Shown here piece after piece: positions 41,521-51,203 of a stretch of 64,000 nt of DNA. Source of the stretch: Streptomyces griseus subsp. griseus (GTDB lineage: Bacteria > Actinomycetota > Actinomycetes > Streptomycetales > Streptomycetaceae); contig NZ_CP032543.1 in NCBI RefSeq assembly GCF_003610995.1, positions 7,006,001 through 7,070,000 on the forward strand. Reading direction: 5' to 3'. How positions within the stretch are numbered: the first letter of the stretch is position 1; each line of letters begins with the position of its first letter. The notes under the pieces were generated by a model. The model saw only the letters and a list, made by a program, of their open reading frames with translations. It ran no database searches and was not told where the DNA came from. The translations under genes were made by a program, and so were the position numbers.

Positions 41521-42231
41521 GCGGACGAGGTTGATGGCGGCCATGTTGTCGACTCCCGGGCGTCCTGCCGACCTGTTGCTGACCCCGGATCCCTTCCGCC
41601 CACGCAGCAGCGGCATCGACACGATCCACATGCGCCAGCAGGTGCTCCGTGGCAGGACCATCGCTGAAGTGCGCGAGAGAACCGTGAGCGTCCACCGCCC
41701 ACCAATCCCACGTGAATCCAGGGCGGGGGTGCCGCAGGATCGTCGTCACGCAGCCACCGTATCCAGGCTGTACAAGGACCGGTGAGGACGATTCACAGGA
41801 AACGCCCTAGCTGCAGCTACCCCCTCACCGGTGCGGCCTGTGTCACCCGCGTCTACTCGGCGCACGCTCTCCTGCTCACCGGGCCGCACGGAGTCAACGC
41901 GCTGGGGACCTACGGCATCGGGGCCGTGGAACTCGGCGAGCGGCTGGGTCTGTCCCTGCGCCGGGCTTGAGGCCGACGCCACGGGAGGGAGCGAAGAGAC
42001 ACCGGTCATGAGCGGAGACGCTGAGAAGTCCGACGGGCCCGGACCGTTCTGCCGCCCGGGTCGCCCCTGACCGGCGGGACCAGGAACGGTCCCTACAACT
42101 CGGGTATCACGGCCGGTGGTTGCGTCATTCCCAGGGGGGAGACAAGTGCGGCTTGCCGACGGATCCACAGACGCGGCGTCTTCCTGAAGGGTCCTTCCTG
42201 TCCGACACATGCGACCGGAAGGATCGAATAC
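41521..42231. other. Right edge of accessory island, gene remnants only
   Basis: About 700 bp without an intact gene. A minus-strand piece (GFTWDWWAVDAHGSLAHFSD, 41749-41590) and a plus-strand piece (GPHGVNALGTYGIGAVELGE, 41880-41960) look like coding fragments of unknown families. The end contains the promoter of the aminopeptidase gene, with GGAAGGA (42216-42222) as its ribosome site. Confidence 0.4.
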
Positions 42232-43884
42232 GTGCGCAGACGACGTCTCGCGCCGCTGTTGGCCGTGAGTCTCACGGCCACGCTGGCTCCCGCGCTCGGC
42301 ACCTCCACGGCCAACGCCGCCCCGGCCGCCGCCCCATCGGTCGCCTCCTCGTCCGCCGCCTCGCCCGCGGCCAAGGGCGGCGCGCTGGACCCGTACACGA
42401 AGCAGAAGCCGACGTGGAAGCGGTGCGGCCCCGGCACCCCGGCGGACTTCCAGTGCGCCACGATCAAGGTCCCGCTGGACTACCGGGTCCCCGGCGGCAA
42501 GCGGATCGACCTGGCGATATCCCGGATCAGGACCGCCGAGCCCGGCAAGCGCCACGGCGTGCTGCTCTCCAACCCCGGCGGCCCCGGAGGCTCAGGCACC
42601 TATATGCCCCTGGCGTTGCGTGAGGAGCTGCCGAAGTCCACCCTGCGGAAGTACGACCTCATCGGCTTCGACCCGCGCGGAGTGGGCGACAGCAGCCCGG
42701 TCACCTGCGGCCTGACGCCGGAGGAGGAGGACTGGCTGCGGCCGTACAAGAAGGAGACCTACGCCAAGGACGTCGCCTGGGCCCGCAAGGTGGCGGACAA
42801 GTGCCGGGCGAAGGCGGGCGCCACGCTCCCGCACATCACCACGCGCAACACCGCCCGCGATCTGGACGTGCTCCGGGCGGTCCTCGGCGAGAAGAAGATC
42901 TCGTACCTCGGGTACTCGTACGGCACCTACCTGGGCGCCGTCTACACCCAGCTCTTCCCGGGCCGGGCCGACCGGTTCGTCCTCGACAGCGCGGTCGATC
43001 CGGCGCTCGCCTGGCGGGGCATGGTCCAGTGGTGGGCGTGGGGCGCCGAGCCCGCGTTCGACCGGTGGACCGCGTGGGCCGCCGCGCGTTCGGGGACGTA
43101 CGGCCTCGGTGACACCCCGAAGAAGGTCGACCGCACCTTCTGGGAGCTGGTCGCGCGGGCCGACCGGAAGCCGGTCGATCTGGACGGGCTCCTCGTCACC
43201 GGTGACGACATCCGCAGCGGTATGCGGGGAGCGGTCTTCAGCCCGCTGACCGCGACCGAGGCGTTCGTGGAGCTGAAGAAGGCAGCTGACGGTCAGCCTG
43301 CCGCCGCGCGGAAGCTCACGGCGTTCACCGGCGCAACCGGGACAGGGGTGGCGCGCAAGGCCGCGGAGCCGCCGGCGGACAACATGACGGCGAGCTTCTG
43401 GGCCGTGGTCTGCGGCGACAACTCGGCCGCCTGGCCGCGAAACCCCGAGCGCTACCGGAAGGACGCCATCGCGGACAAGGGCCGCTACCCGCTCTTCGGC
43501 GACTTCGCGTCCAGCATCAAGCCCTGTGCGTTCTGGAACAGGTCGGTGGAACCTGCGACGAAGGTGAACAACAAGGCCGGCTCCCTGATCGTCCAGAACG
43601 AATGGGACTCCCAGACCCCACTGCCCAGCGCCCAGGCCCTGCACAAGGTCCTGAAGCGCTCGAAGATGGTCACCGTCCTCGGCGGCGAGGGCCACGGCGT
43701 CTACCCGAGCGGCAACGCGTGCACCGACGGCGCGGTCACCGGCTACCTGCTCACCGGGAAGCTCCCGGCCAAGGACGTGTTCTGCCGGGCGACCGCCGGC
43801 TCGAACGCGGACGCGCGACAGAACCAGAAGCGGGACCAGCTCCCCGGATCTCCGCTCCCGGAGCGCGCTCCGGACCGGTTCTGA
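42232..43884 (+). CDS. Secreted tripeptidyl-aminopeptidase-like alpha/beta hydrolase
   Basis: A 550-residue exported peptidase. Signal peptide (RRRRLAPLLAVSLTATLAPA, cleavage near ANAAP), then WKRCGPGTPADFQCATIKVPLDY (family start). The oxyanion strand is LLSNPGGPGGSG, the nucleophile Ser229 lies in LGYSYGTYLGAV, the Asp region is NEWDSQTP, and the His is in GEGHGVYPSGN. Cysteines near the end fit the TAP-like C-terminal domain. It belongs to the Streptomyces Tap/SlpD/SlpE family that removes N-terminal tripeptides from extracellular proteins. The start is GTG 42232. A strong stem-loop follows. Confidence 0.9.
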   Translation: MRRRRLAPLLAVSLTATLAPALGTSTANAAPAAAPSVASSSAASPAAKGGALDPYTKQKPTWKRCGPGTPADFQCATIKVPLDYRVPGGKRIDLAISRIRTAEPGKRHGVLLSNPGGPGGSGTYMPLALREELPKSTLRKYDLIGFDPRGVGDSSPVTCGLTPEEEDWLRPYKKETYAKDVAWARKVADKCRAKAGATLPHITTRNTARDLDVLRAVLGEKKISYLGYSYGTYLGAVYTQLFPGRADRFVLDSAVDPALAWRGMVQWWAWGAEPAFDRWTAWAAARSGTYGLGDTPKKVDRTFWELVARADRKPVDLDGLLVTGDDIRSGMRGAVFSPLTATEAFVELKKAADGQPAAARKLTAFTGATGTGVARKAAEPPADNMTASFWAVVCGDNSAAWPRNPERYRKDAIADKGRYPLFGDFASSIKPCAFWNRSVEPATKVNNKAGSLIVQNEWDSQTPLPSAQALHKVLKRSKMVTVLGGEGHGVYPSGNACTDGAVTGYLLTGKLPAKDVFCRATAGSNADARQNQKRDQLPGSPLPERAPDRF

Positions 43885-43938
43885 GTCCGGCGGCGGGGAC
43901 CGGGGCCGTCTGACCCCGGGTCGTACGGCCTGTAGAAG

Positions 43939-43971
43939 CGGGGCGGGACCTCCCGGCGAGGTCCCGCCCCG
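43939..43971 (+). terminator. Stem-loop terminator after the aminopeptidase gene
   Basis: CGGGGCGGGACCT at 43939-43951 pairs exactly with 43959-43971, 7-base loop. Confidence 0.8.
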
Positions 43972-44021
43972 TCGTACGCCGTCGGCTCAGACAGGACCGG
44001 CCATGTCCCGCAGAATCCATC

Positions 44022-45140
44022 TTGCCCCGCATCCCCACGGTGTCGACGGTCGCCACCCACACCCGCCACATCGGCCTCGTCGCCACGGCGAGTTCGACGT
44101 ACAACTCACCGTTCAACCTCGCCCGCCGCCTCGCCTCACTCGACCTCATCAGCGGCGGCCGCGCCGGCTGGAACGTGGTGACCAGCTTCGACACCGGCAC
44201 CTCGAAGAACTTCGGCCGCGACGAACACCTCGACTACGCCACCCGCTACGGCCGGGCCCTGGAGTTCGTCCGGGTCGCCCGGGGCCTGTGGGACTTCTAC
44301 GAGGACGACGCCTTCCCCGCCGACGTGGACAGCGGCCTCTTCCTCGACCCCGGCCGGCTGCACGCCCTCGACCACGTGGGCGAGCACTTCAAGGTCGCCG
44401 GACCGCTCAACATCTCCCCCTCGCCGCAGGGGCAGCCGGTCATCTTCCAGGCCGGGGTCTCCGCCGAGGGCCGCGACCTCGCCGCCCGGGTGGCCGAGGG
44501 CATCTACGCACCCGGCGTCACGCTGGAGCAGGCACAGGAGTATTACGCCGACATCAAGAAGCGCACCGCCGCCCACGGCCGCGACCCCGACCACATCAAG
44601 GTCTTCATCCATGGCGGCGCCGTCGTCGGCTCCATCGACGAGGTGGCCCGCCGCCGCGAGCGGGAGATATTCGAGGAGGACAACGACTTCGAGCGCAACC
44701 CCGCGCTGCTCGGCCGGTCCTTCGGCGCCTACGACTTCAGCGTCCACGACCTGGACGTGCCCTTCCCCGACGTCGCCCACCTCGCCGAGAAGGACGGCCG
44801 CACCGGAGCCGCGAGGATCATCGAACGCGCCCCGGAGCAGCAGCTGACCCTGCGTCAAGTGATTCAGTAGGCCAACGCGTTCCGGCAGTCGCCGTTCACC
44901 GGGGCGCCCGACACCGTCGCCGACACCATCGAGAAGTGGTACGACGCGGGCACGCTCGACGGCATCAACCTCGCCTTCCGCAACAACGACGATCTGAACC
45001 TCTTCGACGGTGTCGTGCCGCTGCTCCAGAAGCGCGGGCTGTTCCGCACCGAGTAGGAGGCCGAGACCCTGCGCGGCAACCTCGGCCTGCCGATCCCCGC
45101 CAACCGCCACACCCGCGAGCGCGAACTCGCGGGCGGCTGA
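44022..45140 (+). pseudogene. Decayed FMN-dependent monooxygenase (NtaA/SnaA/DszA family, LLM class)
   Basis: One frame runs from TRHIGLVATASSTYNSPFNLAR through DLISGGRAGWNVVTS, GRDEHLDYATRYGRALEFV and QAGVSAEGRDLAARVAEGIY to 45140. It is cut by two in-frame TAG codons (44868-44870 before ANAFRQSPFTGAPDTVADTI, and 45054-45056 before the final LRGNLGLP). The N-terminal ~80 residues of the family are also missing. These enzymes desulfurise or oxidise aromatics and aminopolycarboxylates with FMNH2 from a partner reductase; a reductase fragment follows. Clearly non-functional. Confidence 0.8.
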
Positions 45141-45227
45141 GGCCCGCCATGCCCCGACTCCCCGCGACGGGCGGCCGCGACGTCCACACCGTCCGCTTCC
45201 CCGTCGGCCGCCCCCCCGGCCACCGCC

Positions 45228-45593
45228 GACGTCCTCATCGTCGGCGCGGGCCCGGTCGGCCTCGCCGCCGCGACCGAACTCACCGCCCGGGGTATCCGGA
45301 TCGCCGTCGTCGACCGCGCCCGCACCGCGACCCTCGCCACCGGCGGCAGCACCGCCCATGTCCTCGCCATCGACTACGCGTTGCGCCCGGTGCTGACCTC
45401 GATGGGCGCCGCCCATGTCGTACCGGGCTGGTTCACCCTGGATCAGGACATCACCGTCCGCGTCGACGGCACGGTCGCTCTCGCGGCGCCCACGGCCGAG
45501 GCCCTGGGCGAGATCACGGACCGGTTCTCCGCTGTACTCCGGGAACGTACGGCACTCCAGGAGCGTACGGCGGTGCTGGCCCCCAGCGCCTGA
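45228..45593 (+). pseudogene. Chimeric flavoprotein remnant (FAD-monooxygenase start joined to FMN-reductase end)
   Basis: One open frame joins DVLIVGAGPVGLAAATELTA, the ADP-binding start of an aromatic-hydroxylase-type flavoprotein, to LAIDYALRPVLTSMGAAHVV and FTLDQDITVRVDG. The latter is the C-terminal part of an NADPH:FMN reductase (SsuE/MsuE-like). The switch is near 45360. Neither half is complete. The reductase end fits as the former partner of the preceding monooxygenase; the flavoprotein start suggests a deletion fused two genes. Confidence 0.6.
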
Positions 45594-45705
45594 ACGGCCC
45601 GGTACCGCAGGGAAGTCACCGCTTCCCCACTCGATCGAGTGGATCTTGCTCCTGATCCATGCGGTTCGGGCGGGGAAGCGGGTCCGGCGACGCGATCATT
45701 CGGCG

Positions 45706-47322
45706 GTGATCAACTCGATTCGGACGGCACACCGTCCCAACTCCCTGTTCCCGGCCGGGATCGGCGCCCTCGCCCTCCTCACCCTGCTCCCCACGGTCCC
45801 GGCCGCCGCCGCACCCGCGCCGGACCCGGCCACCACCTCGGCCGTCCAGCCTCGACACCGTGCCACCACCCAGGCCGAGCGCCGGACCGCCGCCCACCTC
45901 GACGCCCTGAGGAGCGACCCGGAACGGCTGAAGGGCTTCTTCGCCGCGCTGCCCAAGGGCGGCGACCTCCACAACCACCTGTCGGGCGCGGTCACCACCG
46001 AGTACCTGATCCAGCTGGCGGGCGAGAACGGGCTCTGCATCGACGCCACGGACACCGCCGTACGTCCGCCCTGCGGACCGGGCACGCGACCGGCCGCCGA
46101 CGCCCGTACGGACGCCGCGTTCCGGCAGCGCGTCGTCCGCGCGTGGTCGATGCAGGACTTCCCCGCCGATCAGTCCGGTCACGACCACTTCTTCGACACG
46201 TTCGGCAAGTTCGGCGAGGCGACGCGCGATCGCGGGAAGCTGCTCGCCAATGTCGCCAACACCGTGGTGGAGCAGAACCAGTTCTATCTGGAGACCCTGG
46301 TCACCCCCGCCTCCGACAGCGCGCGCAAGCTCGCCGAGTCCGTCGGCTACGACGCCGACCTCGCCTCCTTCCACCGGAAGCTGGTCGCCGGCGGAAAGCT
46401 GGACAAGGTCGTCACCGAGGCCGTCCGCGAGGCCGACGCCTCCGACGCCCAGTTCCGGGAGGCCGCGCACTGCGACACCCGCCGCCCCGACCCGGGCTGC
46501 CGGCTCCCCGTACGGTGGATCTCCCAGGTCTCCCGGGGCAGTTCCAACGAGCGCGTGTTCACCCAGATGGCCGTCGGCCTGCGGCTCGCCGAGCGCGACC
46601 CGCGCTTCGTCGCGGTCAACCTCGTCCAGCCGGAGGACGGCGAGAGCGCGCTGCGCAACTACAGCCTCCAGATGCGGATGCTCCAGTACCTGCGCACCCA
46701 GTACCCGGACGTCCGCATCACCCTGCACGCCGGTGAGCTGACCCCCGGCCTCGTCAAGCCCGAGGACCTGACCTTCCACATCCGCGAGGCCGTGCTCGTG
46801 GCCGGAGCCGAACGCGTCGGCCACGGCGTCGACCTGGTCCACGAGGACGACTGGCGCGGCCTCGCCCGGACGATGGCCCGGCGCGATGTCGCCGTCGAGG
46901 TGCCGTTCAGCAGCAACAAGCAGATCCTGGGCGTGGCGGGTGACGACCACCCGTTCAACGCCTACCGCCACTACGGCGTCCCCGTGGTCCTGGCCACCGA
47001 CGACCCCGGTGTCTCGCGCATCGACATCAGCCACGAGTACCGGTACGCCCGGGAGACCTACGGCCTGAGCTACCCCGAGCTGAAGGACCTGGCCCGCGCC
47101 TCGCTGGAGTACGCGTTCCTCGAAGGCGACGGCCTGTGGGCCACCGGTTCCGCCCGTTCCGGCTACCGCCCGGTGCGCGCCTGCTCCGGAGCCCGGCCGG
47201 GCGTCGTCCCGCCCGCCCCGGACTGTGTCCGCCACCTGGAGGGCGACCCGAAGGCCGCGGCCCAGTGGCGCCAGGAGGCGGCGTTCGCCGGATTCGAACG
47301 GCGGTACGGCGGATCGCGCTGA
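45706..47322 (+). CDS. Secreted adenosine deaminase family protein
   Basis: A 538-residue exported deaminase. The N-terminus (FPAGIGALALLTLLPTVPAAAA) is a signal peptide. The zinc set of adenosine deaminases is complete: HxH in GGDLHNHLSGAV, H in ITLHAGELTPG (with catalytic Glu), H in RVGHGVDL, and Asp in LATDDPGVSR. Extra cysteine-containing loops (AHCDTRRPDPGC, RACSG, DCVRHLEG) suggest extracellular disulfides as in ADGF-type enzymes. It would convert extracellular adenosine to inosine. GTG 45706 is chosen as it begins the signal peptide; the long upstream extension is out of context. A stem-loop follows. Confidence 0.88.
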   Translation: MINSIRTAHRPNSLFPAGIGALALLTLLPTVPAAAAPAPDPATTSAVQPRHRATTQAERRTAAHLDALRSDPERLKGFFAALPKGGDLHNHLSGAVTTEYLIQLAGENGLCIDATDTAVRPPCGPGTRPAADARTDAAFRQRVVRAWSMQDFPADQSGHDHFFDTFGKFGEATRDRGKLLANVANTVVEQNQFYLETLVTPASDSARKLAESVGYDADLASFHRKLVAGGKLDKVVTEAVREADASDAQFREAAHCDTRRPDPGCRLPVRWISQVSRGSSNERVFTQMAVGLRLAERDPRFVAVNLVQPEDGESALRNYSLQMRMLQYLRTQYPDVRITLHAGELTPGLVKPEDLTFHIREAVLVAGAERVGHGVDLVHEDDWRGLARTMARRDVAVEVPFSSNKQILGVAGDDHPFNAYRHYGVPVVLATDDPGVSRIDISHEYRYARETYGLSYPELKDLARASLEYAFLEGDGLWATGSARSGYRPVRACSGARPGVVPPAPDCVRHLEGDPKAAAQWRQEAAFAGFERRYGGSR

Positions 47323-47344
47323 CGCACCGTCGCCGCTGAGGTAC

Positions 47345-47386
47345 GGGGGCGGGGATCGCGGATCATGGACTGCGGCCCCCGCCCCC
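47345..47386 (+). terminator. Stem-loop after the adenosine deaminase gene
   Basis: GGGGGCGGGG at 47345-47354 pairs with 47377-47386. It overlaps the leader of the next gene, so attenuation is possible. Confidence 0.65.
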
Positions 47387-47403
47387 ACGGCTACGCTCGA
47401 GAA

Positions 47404-47837
47404 ATGGCCGACAGCCAAGACTGTCCCGGGCCGCTCCCGGACAGCCCCGAAGACACCGTGACGTACGCGCTCCTCGCCTCGGCCGTGGACGGTCGGGCCG
47501 CGGCGATCGTCGCGAACGACGCCGACCGGATCGCCGCCCTCATGGCGCACGGGTGGGGCATCGTCCCCGAGTCCGGCATCACCGATCGCGCCACGTTCCT
47601 GGCTCGCGTCACCTCCGGCGATCCGACCCACTCGGCGATGCGGGCCGTCACCCCGCCGGGGAGCCGCGGCCACGGCGATACCGCCTCCGTCACCGCGCGC
47701 AGCACGGACACCGCCCACCACGGCGGCGACCGCCTCGACGCCGACGAAGAGACCACGGACGTCCTCGTACGGCGCGGCGGCCACCGGCGGTGCGTGCTGA
47801 CCCCATCACCCCCGCCGCCCCGCCCGAGGGTTCATGA
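47404..47837 (+). pseudogene. NTF2-like (SnoaL/DUF4440) protein with C-terminal frameshift
   Basis: ATG 47404 starts an NTF2-like domain: AAAIVANDADRIAALMAHGWGI, SGITDRATFLARVTSGD, GDTASVTARSTDTAHHGGDR, TTDVLVRRGGHRRCVL. At about 47800 the original frame continues far into the next gene out of frame. A one-base shift instead gives ITPAAPPEGS and a TGA at 47835-47837 that overlaps the MFS ATG (ATGA), the expected arrangement. A single base appears lost near the C-terminus (or is a sequencing error). The core is intact, so the protein may still fold with a foreign tail. Confidence 0.6.
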
Positions 47838-49006
47838 GCCGGCTCGGCTACCCGGCGGCCGCCGCCGTCTTCGCCATCGGTATGGCCGGCACCACCCTGC
47901 CGACCCCGCTCTACGGGCTCTACCGGCAGGAGCTCGGCTTCTCCGAGCTGATGGTGACGGTCGTCTTCGCCGTCTACGCCCTCGGTGTCATCGCCACTCT
48001 CCTCCTCGCCGGGAACGTCTCCGACGAGACGGGCCGGCGACCCGTCCTGCTGGCCGCCCTGGGCTTCTCGGCGGCCAGTGCCCTCTGTTTCCTCTTCGAG
48101 GGCGGGCTCCCCGCGCTCTTCGCGGGCCGCCTGCTGTCGGGGTTCGCCGCCGGGCTGCTCAGCGGCGCGGCGACGGTCACGGTGATGGAGCTCGCACCAC
48201 CGGGGCGGGCGGCGAGAGCAGGTCTCGCCGCGACCGCCGCCAACATGGGCGGCCTCGGGTGCGGCCCGCTGCTGGCGGGGCTGCTCGCCGAGTACGCCCC
48301 CCGGCCCCTGACGCTCCCCTTCGTCGTTCACCTGGCGCTGATCACCGTGGCGACCGTGCTGACCTGGCTCCTGCCCGAGACCGTCACCTCCCCCGTACGC
48401 CGCTTCCGGCCGCACCCGCAAGGGCTCACGGTCCCGCCCCAGGTGCGCGGCGTCTTCGCCCCCTCCGCGCTGGCCGCCTTCGCCGGGTTCTCCTTGCTGG
48501 GCCTCTTCACCGCCGTCGCCCCGGCGTTCATGGCCGAGACACTCGACGTGCACAACCTCGCCCTCGCCGGTCTCGTCGTCTTCTCCGTCTTCCTCGCTTC
48601 GACGGCCGGGCAGGCGCTGATGGGACGTGTGGGGGAGCGGCGGGCGCTGCCGGGCGGGTGTTTCGTCCTGGTCGCCGGGCTCGTGCTGGTGGCGGCCTCG
48701 CTGCTGCTCGCCTCGCTCCCTCTGCTCGTCGCCGGGGCGCTCTGCGGGGGTCTGGGGCAGGGGCTGGCGTTCCGGGGCGCGGTGACGGCGATCAGTGGAG
48801 CGGCACCGGCCGAGCACCGGGCCGCGACGGTGTCCGCGTTCTTCGTCGTCGCCTACCTGGGCATCTCGCTGCCGGTGGTGGGTGTGGGCGCCCTGACCCT
48901 CTGGATCGGGCTCAGGAACGCCGGGCTGACCTTCGCCGGCTGTGTGCTCGCCCTGGCGCTCGGCGTTGGCCTGCACCTGGCCCGGAGACCTGCCGTCCGA
49001 GGCTGA
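47834..49006 (+). CDS. MFS transporter
   Basis: A 390-residue 12-helix major-facilitator protein. The signature loop between helices 2 and 3 is NVSDETGRRPVLL. An antiporter-like GFAAGLLSGAATVTVMELAP segment is in helices 4-5, and GQALMGRVGERRALPGG lies in the second half. Sugar or drug efflux cannot be distinguished. Its ATG overlaps the restored stop of the NTF2-like gene, so co-translation was the ancestral state. It ends 4 bp from the convergent lacI-type gene. Confidence 0.85.
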   Translation: MSRLGYPAAAAVFAIGMAGTTLPTPLYGLYRQELGFSELMVTVVFAVYALGVIATLLLAGNVSDETGRRPVLLAALGFSAASALCFLFEGGLPALFAGRLLSGFAAGLLSGAATVTVMELAPPGRAARAGLAATAANMGGLGCGPLLAGLLAEYAPRPLTLPFVVHLALITVATVLTWLLPETVTSPVRRFRPHPQGLTVPPQVRGVFAPSALAAFAGFSLLGLFTAVAPAFMAETLDVHNLALAGLVVFSVFLASTAGQALMGRVGERRALPGGCFVLVAGLVLVAASLLLASLPLLVAGALCGGLGQGLAFRGAVTAISGAAPAEHRAATVSAFFVVAYLGISLPVVGVGALTLWIGLRNAGLTFAGCVLALALGVGLHLARRPAVRG

Positions 49007-49010
49007 CGGC

Positions 49011-50036
49011 TCAGCGCGCGGAGAGGCTGGAGCGCCGCACCACCAGCTCCGGCTGGAGCACCACCCGCCGGTGCTCGTGCGCCGCGGGATCCCCTCCGGC
49101 GCCGGTCTCCTCCAGCAGCAGCCCGGCCGCCAGCGCCCCCATCGCCGCCGCGGGCTGCCGTACGGAAGTGAGCGGTACGGCGGCGGCCGCCGCGAACTCG
49201 ATGTCGTCGTACCCCACCAGAGCCAGATCGCCGGGGACGGAGACCCCCGCCCCGAACAGGGACTGCAGCACCCCCAGCGCGAGCAGATCGTTGGCGCAGA
49301 AGACGGCGGTGGGCCGGTCGGCGAGCCCCAGCAGCCGCGCCCCCGCGTCCCGCCCCGCCGCCACATCGAGGCGCTCCGTCGGCAGCTCCCGCAGGGCCTC
49401 CGGGCCCAGGCCCGCCTCGGCCAGCGCGGTGAGCGCCCCCGTACGGCGGTCCCGGACCTGGTTGAAACCGGGCGGCCCGCTGACGTAGGCGATGGAGCGG
49501 TGCCCGGCCTCCACCAGATGCCGTACCGCGAGCGCGCCGCCCGCCACGTCGTCCACCGACACCGAGCACTCCGTCGTCCCCTCGGCGACCCGGTCGACGA
49601 GGACGAACGGGATGCCGTGGCGCCGGAAGGCGTCGATGTTGCGCCCGGTGGCGTCGGCGGGCGTGAGCAGCACCCCGCGCACCCGCTGCTCGGCGAAGAG
49701 CGACAGGTATTCGGCCTCCTCGCCGGGGCTCTGCGCGCTGTTGCAGACCATGACGCCGAGCCCCGCCTCCCGCGCGGCCCGCTCGGCACCGCGCGCCACG
49801 TCAACGAAGAACGGGTTGCCCATGTCGAGGACGAGCAGCCCCATGATCCGGCTGCGCCCCGCCCGCAGCTGCCGCGCCGATTCGCTGCGGACGTAGCCGA
49901 GCCGGTCGATCGCCGACAGGACCCGGGCCCGGGTGTCGGGGCCGACCGTGTCCGGGCGGTTGATGACGTTCGAGACCGTGCCCACCGATACTCCGGCGAC
50001 CCGGGCCACGTCCTTGATACCCACCGACTGGGCCAT
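49011..50036 (-). CDS. LacI family transcriptional regulator (rhamnose regulon)
   Basis: A 341-residue repressor: DNA-binding headpiece IKDVARVAGVSVGTVSNVIN (1-25) with hinge helix QLRAGRSRIMGLL, then a periplasmic-binding-protein-like sugar domain (DMGNPFFVDVARGAERAAR, FVLVDRVAEG, AVFCANDLLALGVL, DLALVGYDDIEFA). It is co-oriented with, and 52 bp beyond, the rhamnose-binding lipoprotein gene, at the end of the transporter operon. The two TGAAA/GTTTCA-type dyads in the rha divergent region are its expected operators; L-rhamnose or a derivative is the expected inducer (inference). Confidence 0.88.
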   Translation of the reverse strand: MAQSVGIKDVARVAGVSVGTVSNVINRPDTVGPDTRARVLSAIDRLGYVRSESARQLRAGRSRIMGLLVLDMGNPFFVDVARGAERAAREAGLGVMVCNSAQSPGEEAEYLSLFAEQRVRGVLLTPADATGRNIDAFRRHGIPFVLVDRVAEGTTECSVSVDDVAGGALAVRHLVEAGHRSIAYVSGPPGFNQVRDRRTGALTALAEAGLGPEALRELPTERLDVAAGRDAGARLLGLADRPTAVFCANDLLALGVLQSLFGAGVSVPGDLALVGYDDIEFAAAAAVPLTSVRQPAAAMGALAAGLLLEETGAGGDPAAHEHRRVVLQPELVVRRSSLSAR

Positions 50037-50088
50037 CAGACGGAGTCCTCCACAAGGGCTAGGGGTGCTCTCAGCCTACCCGCGCCCA

Positions 50089-51171
50089 TCAGAAGTCGAA
50101 GTCGTCGATGTTGCCCTGGTCGAAGACCGTCGGCTTGCCCAGACTCACCACACCGTCCTTACCGATCGTGTACGTGCCCAGCTCGCCGGCCTCGAAGGTC
50201 TGGCCCTCCGCGCCGCTGATCTGCCCCGAGGCCAGCGCGATCGACGCGTGGCCTGCAAGGGCGCCGAGCTTGGCCGGGTCCCACAGCTCGAACGCCTCCA
50301 CCGTGCCGTTCTTGACGTACTTGCGGAGGTCGTTGGGGGTGCCGAGCCCCGAGAGCTTCACCTTGCCCTTGTACTTCGAGCCGGAGAGGTACTGGGCCGC
50401 CGCCTTGATCCCCACCGTGGTCGGCGAGACGATCCCGGCGAGCTTCGGGTACTCCTGGAGCAGGCCCTGCGTCTGCTGGAACGACTGCTGGGCGTCGTCG
50501 TTGCCGTACGCGACCTTGACCAGCTTGACGTCCTTGTACTTCGGGTCCTTCAACTCGTCCTTCATGTAGTCGATCCAGAGGTTCTGGTTCGTCGCGGTCT
50601 GCGCGGCGGACAGGATCGCGATCTCGCCCTTGAACCCGATCTGTTCGGCGAGCAGTTGGATCTGGGTGCGGCCCAGGTCCTCCGCCCCCGCCTGCGAGAT
50701 GAACACGTCGCGGCAGCCGGGCGTGGTGTCGGAGTCGTACGTGACGACCTTGACGCCGTTCTTCATGGCCTGCTTGAGCGCGGTGCACAGGGCGCCCGGG
50801 TCCTGGGCGGAGACGGCGATGGCGTCGACCTGCTGCTGGGTCAGGGTGTTGACGTAGGAGACCTGCCCCGCGGTGTCGGTGGCGCTGGTCGGGCCGACCT
50901 CCTTGAAGGCGGAGCCCAGAGCCTCGACGGCCTTCCGGCCGCCCTTGTCGGCGGTGGTGAAGTAGGGGTTGTTGACCTGCTTGGGCAGGAAGCCCACGGT
51001 CAGCCCCTTCTTGGTGGGCGCGTTCGGGTCGGCCTCACCGGCCGGGGCGGCGGCGCCGTTCTCCTTCTTCACATCGTTCTTGGTGGTGCCGCCGCAGGCC
51101 GTGACGGCCAGGGCGAGGGAGGTGACGGCGGCGACGGCCGCACCGGTGCGGCGGAGCGTTGACCTACGCAT
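50089..51171 (-). CDS. rhaS: Rhamnose ABC transporter substrate-binding lipoprotein
   Basis: A 360-residue RhaS-type sugar-binding protein. Signal peptide with lipobox LAVTAC (Cys26), then the two-domain periplasmic-binding fold: LTVGFLPKQVNNPYFTTADK, AIAVSAQDPGALCTALKQAM, VVTYDSDTTPGCRDVFISQA, AILSAAQTATNQNLWIDYM, VEAFELWDPAKLGALAGHAS. The length and FELWDP motif fit RhaS-family binding proteins, which deliver L-rhamnose to RhaPQT. It is the third gene after the ATPase in the minus-strand transport operon. Confidence 0.9.
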   Translation of the reverse strand: MRRSTLRRTGAAVAAVTSLALAVTACGGTTKNDVKKENGAAAPAGEADPNAPTKKGLTVGFLPKQVNNPYFTTADKGGRKAVEALGSAFKEVGPTSATDTAGQVSYVNTLTQQQVDAIAVSAQDPGALCTALKQAMKNGVKVVTYDSDTTPGCRDVFISQAGAEDLGRTQIQLLAEQIGFKGEIAILSAAQTATNQNLWIDYMKDELKDPKYKDVKLVKVAYGNDDAQQSFQQTQGLLQEYPKLAGIVSPTTVGIKAAAQYLSGSKYKGKVKLSGLGTPNDLRKYVKNGTVEAFELWDPAKLGALAGHASIALASGQISGAEGQTFEAGELGTYTIGKDGVVSLGKPTVFDQGNIDDFDF

Positions 51172-51203
51172 GGCAAGGGTCCTTTACGGAGGAGGGGGAA
51201 GGG

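Noticed and set aside
47365..49488. 707-codon frame running from the NTF2-like gene through the MFS gene
   Set aside because: After about 47800 it is out of frame with a clear 12-helix MFS protein and gives Arg/Pro-rich nonsense; best explained by a frameshift.
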